From the NCBI RefSeq assembly GCF_052115485.1, contig NZ_JBFRGU010000002.1, positions 1 to 64,000 on the forward strand: DNA of 64,000 nucleotides, read 5' to 3'. The position numbers and the translations under genes are program-made. This DNA is from Microvirga sp052115485. Its GTDB lineage: Bacteria; Pseudomonadota; Alphaproteobacteria; Rhizobiales; Beijerinckiaceae. Positions 24,675 to 33,018 of this stretch are shown one piece after another. The stretch's first letter is position 1; each line of letters starts with the position of its first letter. The notes under the pieces are model-generated. The model was given only the letters and a program-made list of their open reading frames with translations. It did no database searches and was not told where the DNA came from.

Positions 24675-25319
24675 TTACCGGGTGTGGCGCAAACTCTCCT
24701 CAGGCTGCCCCTCATTGGACAACCAATCTGTCGCGAGGTTCACATCCGCCTGCGTCAGTCCGTGCCCTGTCGGCAGACTTTGATGCCGCACCTGCGCGCC
24801 GCCCTGTTCCAGCAGTGCAGCTAGCCGCGCCGCATTCGCCGCCGGAATGATCGGGTCCATCGAGCCTGACAGGATGAGGATGCGCTTGCCTGTCAGGTCG
24901 AAGGCGGGCGTCTCCTTCAGCGGCACCATTGCGCGCAGCAGCACCGCGCCCGCCAGCGCCTCCGGACGCAACATCAGCATCGCCGCGGCGATGTTGGCTC
25001 CGTTGGAGAAGCCGACGGCAATGGGTGCTTCGAGGCCATAGGCCTTTCGCCCTTCAGTGACGAAGTCGGCGAGTTCATTGGCTCGCTTTTTCACATCCTC
25101 CTCATCGAACACGCCTTCCGCCAGACGGCGGAAGAAGCGCGGCATGCCGTTTTCCAGCACCTTGCCGCGCGGCGAGAGGAGGGCGGCTCCCGGCGCGATG
25201 GTTTGGCCGAGCGGGATGAGGTCGTTCTCGTCTCCACCGGTGCCGTGGAGCAGCAGCAGAGGCGGGCGGTTCGGAATGGTGGCCGGGATATAGCGATGGG
25301 TGAAGGAAAGAGCGGTCAT
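24675..25319 (-). CDS. Alpha/beta hydrolase, MhqD/carboxylesterase-like
   Basis: 214 codons. The fold shows LLLLHGTGGDENDL (oxyanion region), the nucleophile elbow GFSNG with S105, the acid D155 (GSMDPIIP) and H186 (PTGHGLT). Serine esterase of the phospholipase/carboxylesterase group. It lies 13 bases after a two-domain VOC dioxygenase on the same strand, the pairing known as mhqO-mhqD in Bacillus quinone resistance; that function here is inference. Confidence 0.88.
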   Translation of the reverse strand: MTALSFTHRYIPATIPNRPPLLLLHGTGGDENDLIPLGQTIAPGAALLSPRGKVLENGMPRFFRRLAEGVFDEEDVKKRANELADFVTEGRKAYGLEAPIAVGFSNGANIAAAMLMLRPEALAGAVLLRAMVPLKETPAFDLTGKRILILSGSMDPIIPAANAARLAALLEQGGAQVRHQSLPTGHGLTQADVNLATDWLSNEGQPEESLRHTR

Positions 25320-25332
25320 CGGAGAAAGTCTC

Positions 25333-26262
25333 TCACACTAAAGCAGGCAGAATGGGTTCGATCTCGCGGCGGCGAGGTTCGAGGAAGGGCGGCAGTTTGA
25401 GCGCGGTGCCGAGAGAGGCTTCGCTTTCATCGATCGCAAAACCCGGAATGTCGGTGGCGATCTCGAAGAGAACGCCGCCCGGCTCGCGGAAGTAGACGGA
25501 GCGGAAATACTGGCGGTCGCGCTGCTCGGTCGTCTCGATCTTATGGTTTTCGGCCAGGCGCTTCACCATCTCCGCTTCGGCCGCATCGTCGGCGGTGCGG
25601 AAAGCGATGTGATGGATCGATCCACCACCGAGATGCCCCGGTAGAAAGCCTCCCGCCTCGTGCAGATCCACGATGCCGCCAACCGACGCGTCGCTCGCAT
25701 AACGAACCAGTGAACCTTCCCGGGCAATTTCCTTGAAGCCAAGAACGTCCGTGAGGATCGCGCCAGTCGGACCCGCCTCGGGCACCAGCAGCGTGATGCC
25801 GAAGAAGCCGCGAATGGCATGTTCCGCAGGAACTTCGCCCTCACTCCAGGCCTGTTCCGCCTCGATGCCGGGGACGCCGACCAGGGCCAGGCTGGTGCCG
25901 TCCGGATCCTTGAAGGTCAGGACGGTCTGGCCGAAACGCTTCTGAGGCGTGCCGTGCGCAATGCCCTTCTCAAGCAGGCGATGCGTCCAGTAGCCGATTG
26001 CAGCCTCAGGCACGCGGAAAGCGGTCTCCTGCGTCGAGCCCACACCCGCCCGACCGGGTGCCGCATGCTCCCAGGGGAAGAAGGTCAGGATCGTGCCCGG
26101 CGCGCCGGAGCCGTCGCCGTAATAAAAATGGTACGTGGTCGGGTCGTCGAAATTGACGGTCTTTTTCACGAGCCGGAGACCAAGCGTTTCCGTGTAGAAC
26201 GCGATGTTGCGGCGCGCCGGTCCGGCGATGCCGGTGATGTGGTGAATGCCGTTGGTTCCCAT
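25333..26262 (-). CDS. Ring-cleaving dioxygenase-like VOC protein (MhqO-like)
   Basis: 309 codons from the ATG at 26262, with AGGAGA upstream; the longer frame to 26418 adds an unrelated N-terminus. Two glyoxalase/VOC domains: the first begins GIHHITGIAG, the second contains GGGSIHHIAFRT, and EPGGVLFEIATD supplies the Glu ligand pattern. The family is metal dependent and linked to quinone or aromatic detoxification. It forms an operon with the esterase and divides pccB from pccA. Confidence 0.88.
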   Translation of the reverse strand: MGTNGIHHITGIAGPARRNIAFYTETLGLRLVKKTVNFDDPTTYHFYYGDGSGAPGTILTFFPWEHAAPGRAGVGSTQETAFRVPEAAIGYWTHRLLEKGIAHGTPQKRFGQTVLTFKDPDGTSLALVGVPGIEAEQAWSEGEVPAEHAIRGFFGITLLVPEAGPTGAILTDVLGFKEIAREGSLVRYASDASVGGIVDLHEAGGFLPGHLGGGSIHHIAFRTADDAAEAEMVKRLAENHKIETTEQRDRQYFRSVYFREPGGVLFEIATDIPGFAIDESEASLGTALKLPPFLEPRRREIEPILPALV

Positions 26263-26481
26263 GACTCGTCTCCTAGGCTGATCTGTTGCCTGGCAGATAA
26301 GAACGGGTGAGGAGAGACATAGGGCGGAAAGACATATCTTGCGAATTTGCAATGATGTCAGGAAGCGGGCGCTCGTGTCCTTGCCGATATGCGGAAACCT
26401 TTCGGCAACCAAAGACACTCAGCATTGCTTAACCTGAACGGCGATTCAGCATTTGCCATTAACTTTTTGCGCCCTTTCCTC

Positions 26482-26501
26482 GTGTGAAAGTCCTCTCACA
26501 C
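26482..26501. promoter_or_regulatory. Inverted repeat GTGTGA-N8-TCACAC
   Basis: The arms 26482-26487 and 26496-26501 are perfect inverted copies 46 bases before the ATG of the 137-aa gene. It may be an operator in the divergent region between the VOC gene and 26548, or a small hairpin. Confidence 0.35.
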
Positions 26502-26547
26502 AAGAGATCAACCGGCTTCCAAGAAGAGCTGGAGAGGGCTTAAACAA

Positions 26548-26961
26548 ATGATCAGGCAAGAGCTTCGCGATTTCATCGAAGACGTGACCGGGAATGACTT
26601 CATCTCGGCCGATCATATTAAAGCACTTCAGTCACTCGTGACCGAAGGCGCCGCCGCGAGTCGCCGTGAGATCGAAACTCTTCTTTTGTTGCATCGCACA
26701 ACCGCTGCTCATGAGAGTTGGGACGAGGTGCTGAGCGCGTTCGTCGTCGATTGCGTGGTCTGGCGCTCTGGCCCCAAGGGCATTGTGACGAACGAGGACG
26801 CCATGTGGCTCACGACGGCTCTCGATGTTTGCGGCCCTTCCGCTGTCGCCATGACGATTGCCTACTGCATTCTCGATCAGGCAAGCCATGTCGATGCCGC
26901 ACTGCTCGACTTCATCATGCGGGGACGTCAGCAGGCCCGCGCCCAGAGCCTTGCCGCTTGA
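26548..26961 (+). CDS. Conserved hypothetical protein
   Basis: 137 codons from ATG. Not recognised. It is predicted soluble and mostly helical, with no signal peptide or clear catalytic motif; IRQELRDFIEDVTGNDFIS at the start and VDAALLDFIMRGRQQARAQ at the end. Codon use matches its neighbours. It sits between the inverted mhq-like pair and pccA, 103 bases before pccA. Confidence 0.7.
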   Translation: MIRQELRDFIEDVTGNDFISADHIKALQSLVTEGAAASRREIETLLLLHRTTAAHESWDEVLSAFVVDCVVWRSGPKGIVTNEDAMWLTTALDVCGPSAVAMTIAYCILDQASHVDAALLDFIMRGRQQARAQSLAA

Positions 26962-27064
26962 TCGAACTCGTTAAGCGAATTGCTGAGGGGGATTAGCTTT
27001 TCGAACGTGCCGAGGTGCAGTAACGAAGAGACACTGCATTTTCGACCGCTGTGTTCGAGGGCTC

Positions 27065-29065
27065 ATGTTCGACAAGATTCTGATCGCCAATCGAGGCGAG
27101 ATCGCGTGCCGGGTCATCAAGACCGCGCGGCAGATGGGCATCAAGACGGTCGCCGTCTATTCCGATGCGGATCGCGATGCACTTCACGTGACGATGGCGG
27201 ACGAGGCGGTTCATATCGGACCGGCTCCCGCAGCGGAATCCTATCTTGTGATCGAGAAGATCATCGACGCCTGCAAGAAGACCGGAGCGCAGGCGGTGCA
27301 TCCCGGTTACGGCTTCCTCTCCGAGCGCGAGGCCTTCCCGAAGGCGCTTGCGGAAGCGGGCATTGTCTTCATCGGGCCGCATCCCGGCGCCATCGCGGCG
27401 ATGGGCGACAAGATCGAGTCGAAAAAAGCAGCTGCCGCCGCCAAGGTCTCGACCGTGCCGGGTTATCTCGGTGTCATCGAGAACCCGGAACAGGCCGTCA
27501 CCATCGCTAACGACATCGGCTATCCGGTGATGATCAAGGCCTCTGCCGGCGGCGGCGGCAAGGGCATGCGTATCGCTTACTCCGCCGACGAGGTGGCCGA
27601 AGGCTTCGCCCGCGCGAAATCGGAAGCCGCATCGTCCTTCGGCGACGACCGGGTCTTCGTCGAGAAGTTCATCACCGACCCGCGCCACATCGAGATCCAG
27701 GTGCTCGGCGACAAGCACGGCAACGTGATCTATCTCGGCGAGCGCGAATGCTCGATCCAGCGCCGCAATCAGAAGGTCATCGAGGAGGCGCCGAGCCCGC
27801 TTCTCGACGAAGCCACCCGCAAGCTCATGGGCGAGCAGGCTGTCGCACTGGCGAAGGCAGTCGGATACGACAGCGCAGGCACCGTCGAGTTCGTGGCCGG
27901 GCAGGACAAATCCTTCTACTTTCTCGAAATGAACACTCGTCTGCAGGTGGAGCATCCGGTGACCGAAATGATCACCGGGATCGACCTCGTGGAAGAGATG
28001 ATCCGGGTTGCTGCGGGCGAGCGGCTTCGTCTCGCCCAGGCCGATGTGAAGCTCGACGGCTGGGCGGTGGAAAGCCGCATCTATGCTGAGGACCCGGTGC
28101 GCAACTTCCTGCCTTCCACCGGCCGCCTCGTGACCTATCGCCCGCCGGAGGAAGATGAGAATGACGGCGTTACCGTCCGCAACGACACGGGCGTCTATGA
28201 GGGCGGCGAGATCTCGATCTTTTACGATCCGATGATCGCCAAACTCGTGACCCATGCGCCGACGCGTCAGGAGGCTATCGACGCCCAGGCGACGGCCCTC
28301 GACGCATTCGCCATCGACGGCATCCGCCACAATATCCCGTTCCTCTCGGCACTGATGCAGCATCCGCGCTGGCAGGGAGGTAGCCTCTCTACCGGCTTCA
28401 TCGCGGAGGAATTCTCAGAGGGCTTCAAAATCCCCGCGCCGACGGGCGAGGTGGCCCGCCGCATGGTGGCGGTCGCTGCGGCGATCGATCATCTGCAAAA
28501 TGAACGCAAGCGTCACATCTCCGGCCAGATGCGCCCGATGGGCACCTTCCAATTCGAGCGCGAGCGTATCGTGATGCTGGGAGCTGAGCGCCATGAGGCG
28601 CTGGTGGAAGATGTCGAGGGCGGCATCGCTGTCGTCATCGATGGAGAAACGTGGCCGATCCTCTCCGGCTGGCATCCGGGAGAACCGGTCTGGATCGGTG
28701 TCGTTGGTGGGCTGGAGGTCGCCATGCAGGTGCGTCCGCTTCTCAACGGCTTCGTTCTGGCTCATGCGGGCACCGCGACCGAAATCCGCGTCTATACGCA
28801 TCGCGAGGCGGAGCTCTTCGCACTGATGCCGGAAAAGACCGTGGCCGATACCGGCAAGGTGCTGCTGTGCCCGATGCCGGGTCTCGTCAAGGCGATCAGC
28901 GTCAAGCAGGGGCAGGAGATCAAGGCAGGCGAGCCGCTTTGCATCGTCGAAGCGATGAAGATGGAAAACGTTCTGCGCGCCGAACGTGATGCCACCGTCG
29001 CCAAGATCCTCGCCAAGGAGGGCGACAGCCTTGCCGTCGATGCGGTGATCATGGAGTTCGCGTAG
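27065..29065 (+). CDS. pccA: Propionyl-CoA carboxylase, biotin-carboxylase (alpha) subunit
   Basis: 666 codons. Biotin carboxylase N-domain (MFDKILIANRGEIACRVIKT), ATP-grasp region with KASAGGGGKGMR and FLEMNTRLQVEHPVTE, a middle BT domain (about 460-590), and a C-terminal biotinyl domain with the target K632 in EAMKMEN. The enzyme charges biotin with bicarbonate for PccB. Assignment as PccA rather than another acyl-CoA carboxylase rests on length and pccB nearby. Confidence 0.93.
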   Translation: MFDKILIANRGEIACRVIKTARQMGIKTVAVYSDADRDALHVTMADEAVHIGPAPAAESYLVIEKIIDACKKTGAQAVHPGYGFLSEREAFPKALAEAGIVFIGPHPGAIAAMGDKIESKKAAAAAKVSTVPGYLGVIENPEQAVTIANDIGYPVMIKASAGGGGKGMRIAYSADEVAEGFARAKSEAASSFGDDRVFVEKFITDPRHIEIQVLGDKHGNVIYLGERECSIQRRNQKVIEEAPSPLLDEATRKLMGEQAVALAKAVGYDSAGTVEFVAGQDKSFYFLEMNTRLQVEHPVTEMITGIDLVEEMIRVAAGERLRLAQADVKLDGWAVESRIYAEDPVRNFLPSTGRLVTYRPPEEDENDGVTVRNDTGVYEGGEISIFYDPMIAKLVTHAPTRQEAIDAQATALDAFAIDGIRHNIPFLSALMQHPRWQGGSLSTGFIAEEFSEGFKIPAPTGEVARRMVAVAAAIDHLQNERKRHISGQMRPMGTFQFERERIVMLGAERHEALVEDVEGGIAVVIDGETWPILSGWHPGEPVWIGVVGGLEVAMQVRPLLNGFVLAHAGTATEIRVYTHREAELFALMPEKTVADTGKVLLCPMPGLVKAISVKQGQEIKAGEPLCIVEAMKMENVLRAERDATVAKILAKEGDSLAVDAVIMEFA

Positions 29066-29069
29066 AGGA

Positions 29070-29585
29070 ATGCCGCTCTATTTCGCCTACGGGTCCAACA
29101 TGGACCGGGCCGCCATGGCCCAGAGATGCCCGGCCTCGAAGGTCATCGGCGTCGCGCGGCTCATGCGGCACCGGTTCTTCATCACGACAGACGGTTACGC
29201 GTCGGTGATGCGCGATCCAAGGCGCACAACGTGGGGATTGTTGTGGGATCTGGCACTCGCGGATATCCGCCCCCTCGATCGCTATGAGGATCTTGCGAGC
29301 GGTCTCTACACCAAGATCGACCAGCCGGTCGTGAGCGAACAGGGCGCGCGGCGCGCTATCGTCTATATTGGCCGTGCTGTGCGGCCGGGCACGCCGAAGC
29401 CGGGCTATATGGAAGGGGTTGTGGCGGCTGCGAGAGAAGCCGGACTGCCGGAAGACTATCTCCACGGTCTTGAAAACTGGCTTCCGAAAACCGCGACGAG
29501 TGTAGCGCCGAAGATCGAACAGCCTCGCATTCGCCCGCTTTGGAGCGCTCCCTCAAGTTCTGTCGGGAAACCGAAGGGGAATTGA
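29070..29585 (+). CDS. Gamma-glutamylcyclotransferase-like protein
   Basis: 171 codons starting 4 bases after the pccA stop. The YGSNM motif (YFAYGSNMDRAAM) near the N-terminus forms the substrate loop, and the conserved acid is seen in PLDRYEDLASGLY. The fold is shared by GGCT and AIG2-like enzymes that release 5-oxoproline; the actual substrate is unknown. The last 40 residues look disordered. Close spacing suggests co-transcription with pccA. Confidence 0.83.
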   Translation: MPLYFAYGSNMDRAAMAQRCPASKVIGVARLMRHRFFITTDGYASVMRDPRRTTWGLLWDLALADIRPLDRYEDLASGLYTKIDQPVVSEQGARRAIVYIGRAVRPGTPKPGYMEGVVAAAREAGLPEDYLHGLENWLPKTATSVAPKIEQPRIRPLWSAPSSSVGKPKGN

Positions 29586-29587
29586 AC

Positions 29588-29869
29588 GTGACCCTCACTC
29601 TCCACGTGATTATTCACGGCCGTGTCCAAGGCATCGGGTTCAGGGCCTGGACGCATCATCAGGCCGAACTGAGAGGCCTGAGGGGCTGGGTGCGAAACCG
29701 TCGTGACGGAACGGTCGAGGCGGTCTTCTCCGGGCCTGAGGACGCAGTCGACGCGATGCTGAGCGTCTGCCGTGAAGGGCCCGACGGTTCGCGTGTCGAG
29801 AAGATCGATACCGATGCTGTCGATGATGGTGCCTTCGCCTCTCGTTTCGAGGTGCGCGCAACTGTCTAG
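29588..29869 (+). CDS. acyP: Acylphosphatase
   Basis: 93 codons from GTG 29588, preceded by AAGGGGA; the frame upstream overlaps the GGCT-like gene and is not conserved. The catalytic Arg is R19 in GRVQGIGFR and the catalytic Asn is N37 in WVRNRRDGTVEA. It hydrolyses acyl phosphates. The stop overlaps by 4 bases the stop of the convergent rhodanese gene. Confidence 0.92.
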   Translation: MTLTLHVIIHGRVQGIGFRAWTHHQAELRGLRGWVRNRRDGTVEAVFSGPEDAVDAMLSVCREGPDGSRVEKIDTDAVDDGAFASRFEVRATV

Positions 29870-30270
29870 TGTGGTTCACCGGACTCCACTGGTTCACCTG
29901 AATCCTTCCACGCCTTGAAGCCGCCTTCGATATGCGCCACCGGTTTCAAGCCCATTTCCTGCGCGGTGGCGGCTGAGAGGGCCGAGCGCCAGCCCCCACC
30001 GCAGAAGAACACGAAGGTTTTGTCCTGCGCAAAGACCGGCTTGTGATAGGGGCTTTCCGGGTCGATCCAGAATTCGAGCATCCCGCGCGGGCAGTGAAAT
30101 GAGCCAGGAATTTTACCCTCGCGTTCCAGTTCGCGTGGATCGCGCAGATCGACGAAGACTACGTCGTCGCGACCGAGCAGGGCGGCGGCGTCCTTCACGG
30201 CCAGGGTCTCGATCTTTGCATTCGCCTCGGCAAGCAAAGCCTTGTAACCACGTGTGATGGTCTGGGACAT
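29866..30270 (-). CDS. Rhodanese-domain sulfurtransferase
   Basis: 134 codons from the ATG at 30270. A single rhodanese domain: VVFVDLRDPRELEREGKIPG and the active-site loop with C90 in FFCGGGWRSAL. Such proteins carry persulfide sulfur; acceptor unknown. It is convergent with acyP, with the stops overlapping. Confidence 0.88.
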   Translation of the reverse strand: MSQTITRGYKALLAEANAKIETLAVKDAAALLGRDDVVFVDLRDPRELEREGKIPGSFHCPRGMLEFWIDPESPYHKPVFAQDKTFVFFCGGGWRSALSAATAQEMGLKPVAHIEGGFKAWKDSGEPVESGEPH

Positions 30271-30337
30271 TCGAAGCCTCCGATTGAGGTCTTGGGAAAA
30301 CTGGGCATGATGTTGCAAGAGTCAACCGGGGGCGATT

Positions 30338-31024
30338 GTGTCGGGTTTTTCCGTCGTCGATTATGCGGCGTTCATTTTTTTTGTTGCGGCATGGCTCGGC
30401 TATCATTTTGCCGTCGAACTGACGCATGCGGGTCGGCGCAGCCTCAATCGCACCATGAACCAATATCGCTACCAGTGGATGGAGCAATTGGTGGTGCGGG
30501 AGAACCGGATCGTGGACACAACGATCATGGCCTCTCTCATGAACGGCACCGCCTTCTTCGCCTCGACCTCACTCATTGCCGTCGGCGGCGTGCTGACGCT
30601 TCTTCGCTCCGCCGATTCCGTGCTTCCCATCTTCGCCGATCTGCCCTTTGGGTCTCCGCCGACCCGGTTTACGTGGGAGGTGAAAGTGATCGGCCTCACG
30701 ATCATTTTCGTCTACGCGTTCTTCAAGTTCGCCTGGTCCTACCGGCTCTTCAACTACATGGCGATCATCGTAGGCTCGGTGCCTGTCCTGAAGCCCGACA
30801 ACAAGGACAAGGCGCTTGCGGTAGCCAGGCAGGCGGCGGCGATGAACGTCGTCGCGGGCAAGCATTTCAATCGCGGTCAGCGTGCCTTCTTCTTCTCCAT
30901 CGCGTATCTGGGCTGGTTTCTCAGCGTCTATATCTTCATGGTCGCGACAGCGGCGGTTCTCTTTGTCATGTGGCGACGGCAATTCGTGTCCGATGCGCGC
31001 GCCGCCGTGTTGGAAAATGAATGA
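30338..31024 (+). CDS. DUF599 family inner-membrane protein
   Basis: 228 codons from GTG 30338, preceded by GGGGGC. About four hydrophobic helices, near residues 6-26, 65-90, 115-135 and 185-210. The block YRYQWMEQLVVRENRIVD followed by NGTAFFASTSLIAVGG is typical of DUF599. Function unknown. The end overlaps the DUF3253 start. Confidence 0.82.
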   Translation: MSGFSVVDYAAFIFFVAAWLGYHFAVELTHAGRRSLNRTMNQYRYQWMEQLVVRENRIVDTTIMASLMNGTAFFASTSLIAVGGVLTLLRSADSVLPIFADLPFGSPPTRFTWEVKVIGLTIIFVYAFFKFAWSYRLFNYMAIIVGSVPVLKPDNKDKALAVARQAAAMNVVAGKHFNRGQRAFFFSIAYLGWFLSVYIFMVATAAVLFVMWRRQFVSDARAAVLENE

Positions 31025-31287
31025 TGGCAACCGCTCAAGAGTTGGAAGAAACCATTCTGGCGCTCGTCACCAAGCGCGGCGCGGGCAAGAACATCGACCC
31101 GACGGATGTGGCGCGCGCGCTCGGTGGCGATCATCCCGATGGCTGGGGGCCTTTGATGCAGCCCGTGCGTCAGGCCGCGATCCGCTTGATGAAGGAAGGC
31201 AAGATCGTCATCCTTCGCAAGGGCCGCCCGGCCGATCCGGATGACTTCAAGGGAATCTACCGGCTTACACTGCCGAGCGAGCCTTAG
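31021..31287 (+). CDS. DUF3253 family small protein
   Basis: 88 codons, or 87 if the second of two adjacent ATGs is used. It has a winged-helix-like pattern: LEETILALVTKRGAGKNIDP, DVARALGGDHPDGWGPLM, and ILRKGRPADPDDFKGIYRL. DUF3253 proteins may bind nucleic acid, which is unproven. It overlaps the DUF599 gene, and its stop codon TAG lies in the start of the repeat at 31284. Confidence 0.85.
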   Translation: MMATAQELEETILALVTKRGAGKNIDPTDVARALGGDHPDGWGPLMQPVRQAAIRLMKEGKIVILRKGRPADPDDFKGIYRLTLPSEP

Positions 31288-31388
31288 AGTTTGATCGTTT
31301 CAGGGAAACAGGATCAAACTCTAGATTCTTTTGATGCCGTATGGTCTGGGCGAACAACCGGTTTCCACTTGTTCTGATCATGCTCTAA
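31284..31388. repeat. RIME-like two-hairpin intergenic repeat, full copy
   Basis: Hairpin 1: AGAGTTTGATC (31286-31296) with GATCAAACTCT (31312-31322), with an inner GTTTC/GAAAC stem. Hairpin 2 holds AACAACCGGTTTCCACTTGTT and ends GATCATGCTCTAA. It is about 80-90% like 37323-37428 by eye. It overlaps the stop codons of both flanking genes. Confidence 0.85.
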
Positions 31389-32182
31389 GGCGCCGGGAAA
31401 AGCTCCGGCGTGTGGCCGGCCAGCCGATAGGCGATGAGCCCGGCCCATTCCTTCAGCGTCACATCGAGACGGCGCAAGCCATCCGATACGAACGCAAAGG
31501 GTTTGTTCACGCCGGAATCCGCGCTGGTGCGGAAATCCACCGGGTAAGGAGTCACCGGGAAGCCGACTTTCCGAAAAACCCCGACCGCGCGCGGCATGTG
31601 CCATGCCGAAGTGACGAGAAGCCAACGTTCTCCCAGCCTGGGCGTGACGATCTCGCGCGAGAACGCCGCATTCTCGAAGGTCGTTCGCGAGCGATCCTCG
31701 ACGATGAGACGCCCCGGGTCGATGTTCACGCGGCGAAAGAAATCCGCGATGATCGGGGCTTCCGCGGCGCCGTCTCCAAACACCGTGCCTCCGCCACCCG
31801 AAATCAGAATGCGCGCATGCGGGTAACGTGTCGCGAGTTCTATCGTATCGAGCACCCGCTCGGCGGATTCATTCGCGACGAGTTGGCCGCGAGATGTGGA
31901 TTCGCGGGCCTCGACGGCACCGCCGAGAAGGATGATGCCATCGACCGGCTTTCCGTCATCCGTGAAGGCAGGGAACCGTTCTTCGAGCGGCAGGATGAGA
32001 TAATTCGCGATGGGCAGAAGCCCGAATGCCAGCACCGCGAGCGTTGCCACCCATGCGATGACAAGGCCCGTCCTTCGCAAGCGCGTGGCGACAGCGAGAA
32101 CGAGCCCCAGCAGAATGAGGCTCACAAGCAGGTTGGAGGGCGTGGCGAAGAACCACGCGATCTTCGAGGCGTAATAGAACAT
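31385..32182 (-). CDS. YdcF/ElyC-like DUF218 membrane protein
   Basis: 265 codons. Two N-terminal membrane helices (about 12-33 and 39-60) precede a DUF218 domain with DGIILLGGAVE, ILISGGGGTVFG and VEDRSRTTFENAAFSRE. Homologues such as ElyC influence envelope polysaccharide or lipid-carrier metabolism; the activity here is unknown. Its stop codon is contributed by the adjoining repeat. Confidence 0.85.
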   Translation of the reverse strand: MFYYASKIAWFFATPSNLLVSLILLGLVLAVATRLRRTGLVIAWVATLAVLAFGLLPIANYLILPLEERFPAFTDDGKPVDGIILLGGAVEARESTSRGQLVANESAERVLDTIELATRYPHARILISGGGGTVFGDGAAEAPIIADFFRRVNIDPGRLIVEDRSRTTFENAAFSREIVTPRLGERWLLVTSAWHMPRAVGVFRKVGFPVTPYPVDFRTSADSGVNKPFAFVSDGLRRLDVTLKEWAGLIAYRLAGHTPELFPAP

Positions 32183-32191
32183 GGTGAGCGA

Positions 32192-32896
32192 TCAGAACTT
32201 GCCGGTTTCCGCCTCATAGCGCGCCTTCGTTTCCGCATTCGGCGGATAAAGGCCGGGGAGGGGGACGCCCTTTTCGATTTCGCGCATGATCCAGAGTTCG
32301 AGCCTCTCCTGCTCGACACCGGCCTTGGCGACCTCTTCGACGAGGGCGGACGGGATCAGGACCGCGCCATCCCCATCGGCGACGATCACATCATCGGGAT
32401 AAACAGCAACACCGCCGCAGCCGATGGGCTCCTGCCAGCCGACGAAGGTGAGACCCGCCACAGAGGCTGGTGCGGCAAGGCCGGAGCACCAGACGGGTAG
32501 GCCGGTGCCCTCGACGCCCGCACCGTCGCGCATCACGCCATCGGTTACCAGCGCCGCGACCCCGCGCTTCTGCATGCGCGCAGCGAGAATGTCGCCGAAG
32601 ATGCCCGCATCCGTCACGCCCATGGAATCGACGATAGCGATGCAGCCCTCCGGCATGTCTTCGATGGCCGCGCGCGTGGAGCGTGGAGACGACCACGATT
32701 CCGGCGTCGCCAGATCCTCACGGGCGGGAACGAAGCGCAATGTGAAAGCTCGCCCGACAATGCGCTCTCTCGCATTGAAAGTGGGCCGCGGCCCGTTCAT
32801 CCAGCAACGCCGAATGCCCTTCTTCAAAAGAATGGTGGTCAGCGTCGCGGTCGAAATCGCGCGCAGCGCATCGGCTAGGGCTTTGTCGAGGGTCAT
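32192..32896 (-). CDS. RraA-like / HMG aldolase-family protein
   Basis: 234 codons. The RraA fold shows VDSMGVTDAGIFGDILAARM, VTDGVMRD (the G-x-x-R-D metal and substrate motif) and YPDDVIVADGDGAVLIP. The family includes 4-hydroxy-4-methyl-2-oxoglutarate aldolases and regulators of RNase E; the WSSPRSTRA segment resembles the aldolase-type members. It follows the YdcF-like gene on the same strand by 9 bases upstream. Confidence 0.85.
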   Translation of the reverse strand: MTLDKALADALRAISTATLTTILLKKGIRRCWMNGPRPTFNARERIVGRAFTLRFVPAREDLATPESWSSPRSTRAAIEDMPEGCIAIVDSMGVTDAGIFGDILAARMQKRGVAALVTDGVMRDGAGVEGTGLPVWCSGLAAPASVAGLTFVGWQEPIGCGGVAVYPDDVIVADGDGAVLIPSALVEEVAKAGVEQERLELWIMREIEKGVPLPGLYPPNAETKARYEAETGKF

Positions 32897-33018
32897 GGCG
32901 GGCTCCTGATCTTGGGCAGAACAGAGTTAGCCCTATTGGCCCGACGCTGCCAAGCGTCCCAGGACGACCTCGCCTGCACGAGGCGGGGCATGGTTAGTCG
33001 ATGGTTGCGCGCGAGCGG

